From assembly GCA_002320455.1 (NCBI GenBank), contig DCKU01000085.1, positions 1 through 10,144 on the forward strand: 10,144 nucleotides of DNA, read 5' to 3'. Shown here piece after piece: positions 6,200 through 10,144 of the stretch. The notes beneath the pieces are model-generated. The model was not told the DNA's origin. It searched no databases and was given only the letters and a program-made list of their open reading frames with translations. The DNA is from Salinisphaera sp. UBA1666. GTDB taxonomy: Bacteria; Pseudomonadota; Gammaproteobacteria; Nevskiales; Salinisphaeraceae. Made by a program: the position numbers and the translations under genes. Numbering within the stretch: the stretch's first letter is position 1; every line of letters starts with the position of its first letter.

Positions 6200-6975
6200 G
6201 ACACGCGCCGCTGATCGCGCATGTGACGGATCCGCATCTGCTGGCCGATCCCGGCGCTCACCTGCACGGCTGGCCGGTGGCTGCGGCCTTTGAGCGCGTG
6301 CTGGCCGATGTCCGACAATTCGCCCCGGCGCTGGACGCCCTGGTGCTCGGCGGCGACCTGGTCGACGACTGCTCGGCAGCCGGCTATCGCTGGCTCGACG
6401 CCCATTTGGCCGAGCTCGACTGCCCGGTTCTGGCGGTCGCCGGCAACCACGATGCGCCCGAGCGCATGCCCCGATTACTCACCCGTGCCCGCGTGCACAA
6501 GACGCTGGCATTGGGCGGCTGGCAGCTCATCGGCTTGAACACCCACGTAGACGGCGCCGAACACGGCGCGCTCGCTGCCGAAGAACTCGAACGCCTGACT
6601 CGGTCGCTGGCTGACACCACACGACACACGCTGGTGGTGCTCCATCACCCGCCGATGTCGGTGGGCACGCCGTGGATCGACGCGATCGGCCTGCGATCGC
6701 CGGCACGATTCATCGAGGCCCTGACGGCCCGTGGCACGAGCGCGCGCGGTGTACTGGCCGGTCATGTTCACCAGGCCATGACCACCCAAATCGGCGGCCG
6801 GCCCGTTTGGACCACGCCGTCAACCATGCGGCAGTTCCGGGCGGGCGCATGCGAGTTTGCCGAGGATCACAACGCCCGGCCCGGCTGGCGCTGGCTGCGC
6901 CTGGGCATCGACGGCGCGATCGACAGCGGCGTGCGCCATATCGACCCTACTGGCCTGACGCCGTTAAGCGCCTGA
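6196..6975 (+). CDS. cpdA: 3',5'-cyclic-AMP phosphodiesterase CpdA
   Basis: A class III (metallophosphoesterase) phosphodiesterase that hydrolyses cAMP to AMP in the cytosol and so lowers signalling through CRP-type regulators. At 259 residues it is near the E. coli length (~275). The full metal-binding set is present: D12 and H14 in VTDPHL, D54 in GGDLVDD, N84-H85 in AGNHD, H150 in VLHHPP, and H190/H192 in AGHVH. The C-terminal pattern GHVHQ...GGRPVWTTPSTMRQF...PGWRWL matches CpdA specifically rather than generic phosphoesterases. The start is TTG at 6196, whose last two bases lie in the dehydrogenase stop codon (6197-6199). The next in-frame candidate, GTG 6223, would delete residues just before the metal-binding D12. 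The 4-bp overlap suggests translational coupling with the dehydrogenase. No terminator with a good T run follows. Confidence 0.93.
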   Translation: MRHAPLIAHVTDPHLLADPGAHLHGWPVAAAFERVLADVRQFAPALDALVLGGDLVDDCSAAGYRWLDAHLAELDCPVLAVAGNHDAPERMPRLLTRARVHKTLALGGWQLIGLNTHVDGAEHGALAAEELERLTRSLADTTRHTLVVLHHPPMSVGTPWIDAIGLRSPARFIEALTARGTSARGVLAGHVHQAMTTQIGGRPVWTTPSTMRQFRAGACEFAEDHNARPGWRWLRLGIDGAIDSGVRHIDPTGLTPLSA

Positions 6976-7287
6976 CACAGAACGCGAAAGCCGTCTGATT
7001 CACAAACAGTGTGGATAACTCTGTGGGCAACCCGTCTTTGACACCGCCCACACCGCGTCATTTCAAGCCTTTGCACAAAGCGGTGAATTTGTAACCACTG
7101 CGACACACGTTCGAAAAATCAGTGACTTACGTTATTTTTCGGCTCTTGCTCGACACCCTCGCGGCCATTCTGGTCATAGCGCGCCGCGAACGTCGCGCCT
7201 GTTGTGCATAAGAAAAATCAAGACTTGACAACGTAAAGCCCTGGCCAACGCTCGTCGCAGCCTGCGATCCCACCTAAACTTGTCTCT
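6976..7287. other. 312-bp gene-free spacer with DnaA-box-like sites and AT-rich repeats
   Basis: No coding sequence is supported here. TGTGGATAA at 7010-7018 is a perfect DnaA box on the minus strand (TTATCCACA). TGTGCATAA at 7203-7211 reads TTATGCACA on the minus strand and fits TTATNCACA. TGATTCACA at 6996-7004 matches that consensus at 8 of 9 positions, and TGTGGGCAA at 7022-7030 is a weaker neighbour. GAAAAATCA occurs twice (7113-7121 and 7212-7220), each followed within one or two bases by GACTT, and both sites are one mismatch from an IHF-like site. CGAAAAAT (7112-7119) and ATTTTTCG (7134-7141) form an 8-bp AT-rich dyad. A TTGACA (7225-7230) could be a -35 for thiD, but no -10 fits at 16-18 bp. 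No TPP riboswitch core was recognised. Confidence 0.5.
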
Positions 7288-8061
7288 ATGCAAAAGCCCA
7301 ACACTCTGGTGATTGCCGGCCACGACCCGAGCGGCGGTGCCGGCATCCAAGCCGACATTGAAGCCATAGCCGCCGCCGGCGGTCACGCAGCGACCCTCGT
7401 TACGGCCCTGACCTGTCAGGACACGGCCAACGTCTATGACGTGCGCGTGACCGACGACGCGTTCTTTGCCGATTGTCTGGCCCGCGTGGTCCACGATATG
7501 ACGCTCAACGCGCTCAAGACCGGCGTATTGGCCAGCCGTTTTCAGGTGGAACAGGTAGCAGCACTTGCGGGCGATCATCCGGATATGCCGATCGTCATCG
7601 ATCCGGTGCTGGTCGCCAGCGGCGGTGGCCGCCTGGCCGAGGACTTGGTCGGCCGCTGTATCCGCGACACCCTGCTGCCCCGGGCCACGCTGGCCACGCC
7701 CAACGCCCGCGAGGCACGCGCGCTCTGCGACGATGAGCCGGACTTGGCCCGCTGCGGGCGCGAGCTGGCCCGCGCGGGTGGCTACGTCCTGATCACCGGC
7801 GGTGATACGCCCGGCCACACCGTGGTTAATCGCCTGTTTGATGCCAGCGGGGAGATCGAGCGCTATACCTGGCCCCGGCTCGACGGCGTCTTCCACGGCT
7901 CTGGCTGTACGCTGGCTTCAAGCATCGCAGCGCGGCTGGCTGCCGGGCAGGCGATCGAGCGGGCCGTCCACGACGCTCAGAAAGCCGTGCAGGCCATGCT
8001 GGCCGGCGCCTTCAACGCCGGGCGCGGTCAGGCAGTTCCCGACCGGCTGATCGCCCGATGA
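7288..8061 (+). CDS. thiD: Hydroxymethylpyrimidine/phosphomethylpyrimidine kinase
   Basis: A cytosolic ribokinase-fold kinase that phosphorylates HMP to HMP-P and then HMP-PP, the pyrimidine half of thiamine phosphate. The 257 residues match the single-domain ThiD (~266 in E. coli), with no ThiE or ThiN fusion. Motifs in order are GHDPSGGAGIQAD (11-23) at the substrate site, the LKTGVL strand (76-81), VIDPVLVASGG (103-113), TPNAREA (137-143), LITGGD (168-173), and the anion-hole HGSGCTLAS (203-211) with the family's conserved cysteine (C207). Of the usual EID/GED acceptor segment, only the GGD portion is recognisable by eye. ATG 7288 gives the normal N-terminus, but no strong ribosome site precedes it. 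It overlaps thiE by 4 bp (ATGA), so the two are almost certainly co-translated. This order, followed by hemL, is also known in Pseudomonas. Confidence 0.96.
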   Translation: MQKPNTLVIAGHDPSGGAGIQADIEAIAAAGGHAATLVTALTCQDTANVYDVRVTDDAFFADCLARVVHDMTLNALKTGVLASRFQVEQVAALAGDHPDMPIVIDPVLVASGGGRLAEDLVGRCIRDTLLPRATLATPNAREARALCDDEPDLARCGRELARAGGYVLITGGDTPGHTVVNRLFDASGEIERYTWPRLDGVFHGSGCTLASSIAARLAAGQAIERAVHDAQKAVQAMLAGAFNAGRGQAVPDRLIAR

Positions 8062-8678
8062 AGCTCACCCGCGGCGTCTATGGCATCTATGACCGGGCCA
8101 GTCTGGCCGACGATGCGCTCGCGCGCGTCGATGCCGTGCTTCAGGCCGGCCTGGTATGGCTGCAGTATCGCGATAAGCGGGCGCAAGCGCCTGATCGCGG
8201 CCTGATTGCCGCGCTTGGCAAGCGATGTCGTGCTCACGGGACGGCCTTCATCATCAACGACGATTGGCGACTGGCACTCGCGGTTGGCGCCGACGGGGTG
8301 CATCTGGGCCAGAGCGACGGCGATGTGGCCCGGGCCCGCGCGGCCCTCGGCGATGACGCCCTCATCGGTGTCAGCTGCCAGGATCGCATCGAGCGTGCAC
8401 AGGCAGCCCTGGCGGCCGGGGCCGACCATGTCAGCTTCGGGCGGTTTTTCGTCTCGTCCACCAAACCTGACGCCCCGGCCGCGGATCCTGCGGTACTGGG
8501 CACGGCCCGTGCGCTCGGCGCGCCGGTTGTGGCCATCGGCGGCATCACCGCCGACAACGCGCCGCGGCTCGTTGAGGCCGGCGCGGATCTGCTGGCCGTG
8601 TCCTCGGCGCTGTTTCGTGCCCCCGACGGCGTAGACTGTGCGCGCCGGCTACGCGCACTGTATTCGCCCCCTGTTTGA
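8058..8678 (+). CDS. thiE: Thiamine-phosphate synthase
   Basis: A cytosolic TIM-barrel enzyme that joins HMP-PP (the ThiD product) to the thiazole phosphate carboxylate, giving thiamine phosphate and pyrophosphate. The 206 residues are the usual length. Recognisable family blocks are LQYRDK (35-40) and INDD (66-69), which include the pyrophosphate- and Mg-binding residues, then GVHLGQSD (80-87), GVSCQ (104-108), the phosphate loop FGRFFVSSTKPDAP (127-140), AIGGIT (159-164) and AVSSALF (180-186). The loop variant FGRFF-x-S-x-TK is the form I recall from Pseudomonas-type gammaproteobacteria rather than the GPIFPTxTK of others. The start ATG at 8058 overlaps the thiD stop, which implies translational coupling. 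hemL begins 50 bp downstream with its own ribosome site. Confidence 0.96.
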   Translation: MKLTRGVYGIYDRASLADDALARVDAVLQAGLVWLQYRDKRAQAPDRGLIAALGKRCRAHGTAFIINDDWRLALAVGADGVHLGQSDGDVARARAALGDDALIGVSCQDRIERAQAALAAGADHVSFGRFFVSSTKPDAPAADPAVLGTARALGAPVVAIGGITADNAPRLVEAGADLLAVSSALFRAPDGVDCARRLRALYSPPV

Positions 8679-8728
8679 TATCGGCTATTAGACTATTGGC
8701 CTTTACGCTTGTCTGATCGGAGATCGTC

Positions 8729-10045
8729 ATGAACCAGACCCACGCCCGCCCCGGCCCGCAGTCCCAAGCCTGGTTCGAGCGCGCCCAGCGGTTTACGCCG
8801 GGCGGGGTGAACTCGCCAGCGCGTGCTTTTAACGGCGTGGGCGGCGGCGCGCCGGCCTTCATCGATCACGCCAAGGGCGCCTGGATCACCGACGTCGACG
8901 GCAACGACTATGTGGACTACGTGGGCTCGTTCGGGCCGATGATCCTGGGCCACGCCGATCCGAAGGTCGTTGAGGCGGTTCAGAAACAAGCCGCCAAGGG
9001 CCTGTCATTCGGCGCGCCGACCGGGCTGGAAGTTCAACTGGCCGAGCTGATTACCGACATGGTGGCCTCGATCGAGTCGGTGCGGATGGTCAACTCCGGC
9101 ACCGAAGCCGCCATGACCGCGGTGCGCCTGTCGCGCGGCTATACCGGACGCAAAAAGATCCTGAAGTTCGCCGGCAACTACCACGGCCACGTGGATGCTC
9201 TGCTGGTCAACGCCGGCTCAGGCGCGCTTACGCTCGGCATCCCCGGGTCGCCCGGCGTGCCGGAGGCCGTGGTAGCCGATACGCTGGTAGCGACCTACAA
9301 CGATCTCGAATCGGCCCGCCAGGCCTTTGAGCAGCACGGTGACGATATCGCCTGCGTGATGGTCGAGCCGGTGGCCGGCAACATGAACTGTGTGCCGCCC
9401 GTGCCCGGCTTTCTTGAAGGCCTGCGCGAGCTGTGCACCGCTAACGGTGCGCTGCTGGTCTTCGATGAGGTAATGACCGGTTTTCGCGTGCACCCCGGCT
9501 GTGCCCAGGCTCACTTCGGCGTCACACCCGACGTCACCGCGCTCGGCAAGATCGTGGGCGGCGGCATGCCGGTGGGCGCCGTTGGCGGGCCGGCCGAGGT
9601 GATGAAGACCCTGGCGCCGACCGGCCCGGTGTACCAGGCCGGCACCCTGTCGGGGCACCCGCTGGGCATGGCAGCCGGCATCGCCACGCTGGAACAGATC
9701 CGCGACGGGTCGGTCCATCAGGCCATCGCCCCGCAGCTGGATACGCTGCTGGCCGGCCTGCACGAGCGCGCCGAGGCGCACGGCGTGCCCTTCACCACGC
9801 AGTCGGCCGGGGCGATGTTCGGCATGTTCTTTACCGAGGCCGAGAGCATCACCCGCTTCGACGAGGTCGCTGCCTGTGACCTGGATGCATTTTCGCGCTT
9901 TTTCCACGGCCTGCTCGACAACGGCGTCTACATCGCCCCGGCGGCTTTCGAGGCAGCGTTCATCTCGCGCACCCATGACGATGCGGCCATCCAGGCCACG
10001 CTGGAGGCTGCCGACAAGGCGTTTGCCGCGGTCGCGGCCGGTTGA
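8729..10045 (+). CDS. hemL: Glutamate-1-semialdehyde 2,1-aminomutase
   Basis: A PLP-dependent cytosolic enzyme that moves the amino group of glutamate-1-semialdehyde to give 5-aminolevulinate, the last step of the C5 route to heme and other tetrapyrroles. The 438 residues compare with 426 in E. coli; the extra length is mostly a short N-terminal tail and C-terminal residues. Motifs are FTPGGVNSPARAF (22-34), NSGTEAAMTAVRLSRG (122-137) for phosphate binding, NYHGHVDALLV (150-160), FDEVMTGFRV (245-254) with the PLP-ring aspartate D246, the Schiff-base lysine K274 in ALGKIVGGGMPVGA, and QAGTLSGHPLGMAAG (303-317). ATG 8729 has GGAG about 7 nt upstream. The 50-bp gap from thiE holds no obvious terminator, so read-through from thiDE is possible. 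Just after the gene, no convincing intrinsic terminator is seen before the repeat at 10089. Confidence 0.98.
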   Translation: MNQTHARPGPQSQAWFERAQRFTPGGVNSPARAFNGVGGGAPAFIDHAKGAWITDVDGNDYVDYVGSFGPMILGHADPKVVEAVQKQAAKGLSFGAPTGLEVQLAELITDMVASIESVRMVNSGTEAAMTAVRLSRGYTGRKKILKFAGNYHGHVDALLVNAGSGALTLGIPGSPGVPEAVVADTLVATYNDLESARQAFEQHGDDIACVMVEPVAGNMNCVPPVPGFLEGLRELCTANGALLVFDEVMTGFRVHPGCAQAHFGVTPDVTALGKIVGGGMPVGAVGGPAEVMKTLAPTGPVYQAGTLSGHPLGMAAGIATLEQIRDGSVHQAIAPQLDTLLAGLHERAEAHGVPFTTQSAGAMFGMFFTEAESITRFDEVAACDLDAFSRFFHGLLDNGVYIAPAAFEAAFISRTHDDAAIQATLEAADKAFAAVAAG

Positions 10046-10088
10046 TCGGCCGGCCAACGACAGGCGGGGCGTGCGCGCGGTGTCTGTC

Positions 10089-10144
10089 CTAGGGCCTGTT
10101 GATGTTTCATACGAGCGCCGCGTTGGAGACCGCAAATCGTGTCC
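10089..10144. repeat. Second, inverted copy of the dispersed terminal repeat, cut off by the window edge
   Basis: Bases 10089-10116 begin CTAGGGCCTGT and end TTTCATACGAGC. They match the reverse complement of 104-131 at 26 of 28 positions, differing at 10100 and 10103. A short CCGCG also follows the match in both copies, after one extra G here. Beyond that the sequence (10122-10144) no longer resembles the left-edge element, so this may be a divergent or differently filled member of the same family. CTAG at the outer edge is shared by both copies and could be part of the terminus or of a target-site duplication. The element presumably continues past base 10144. Confidence 0.65.

Noticed and set aside
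7212..7287. Possible TPP riboswitch before thiD
   Set aside because: I find neither the CTGAGA-type nor the ACCTGA-type conserved blocks, so no TPP aptamer is called.

Overview
The window is GC-rich, gene-dense chromosomal DNA. It most likely comes from a gammaproteobacterium, and a Salinisphaera-like or Pseudomonas/Xanthomonas-like halophile would fit. Evidence for this is the bacterial AdoHcy hydrolase with its ~40-residue insert, a CpdA very close in motif layout to the E. coli enzyme, and the thiD-thiE-hemL order also known from Pseudomonas. The genus is an inference from memory of family sequences, not from a search.

Layout. Bases 1-131 are the right part of a strongly palindromic, MITE-like repeat that runs off the left edge. 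A TetR-type regulator (153-764) follows. Next comes a methionine/SAM-cycle block: metK (848-2023), ahcY (2116-3537) and metF (3650-4519), with intrinsic terminators after metK and ahcY. A MarR-type regulator (4582-5070, minus strand) converges on metF. It is divergent from a D-2-hydroxyacid dehydrogenase gene (5246-6199), and a 24-bp dyad lies between the two. The dehydrogenase overlaps cpdA (6196-6975, TTG start) by 4 bp. A 312-bp gene-free stretch (6976-7287) holds DnaA-box-like sequences and a pair of AT-rich repeats. It is followed by thiD (7288-8061), thiE (8058-8678, 4-bp overlap) and hemL (8729-10045). At 10089 a second, inverted copy of the left-edge repeat terminus begins and runs off the right edge.

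How the genes work together. MetK makes S-adenosylmethionine, AhcY clears the S-adenosylhomocysteine left after methyl transfer, and MetF supplies 5-methyl-THF to remethylate homocysteine; methionine synthase is not in the window. ThiD and ThiE make and join the thiamine pyrimidine and thiazole phosphates. HemL makes 5-aminolevulinate for heme. CpdA degrades cAMP.

All nine protein families are ordinary, and I see no new enzymatic or defence system. The less explained signals are non-coding: the terminal-repeat family at both edges, CCGGAT-type dyads and an RBS-overlapping hairpin before metK, the MarR-side dyad, and the DnaA-box-containing spacer upstream of thiD.
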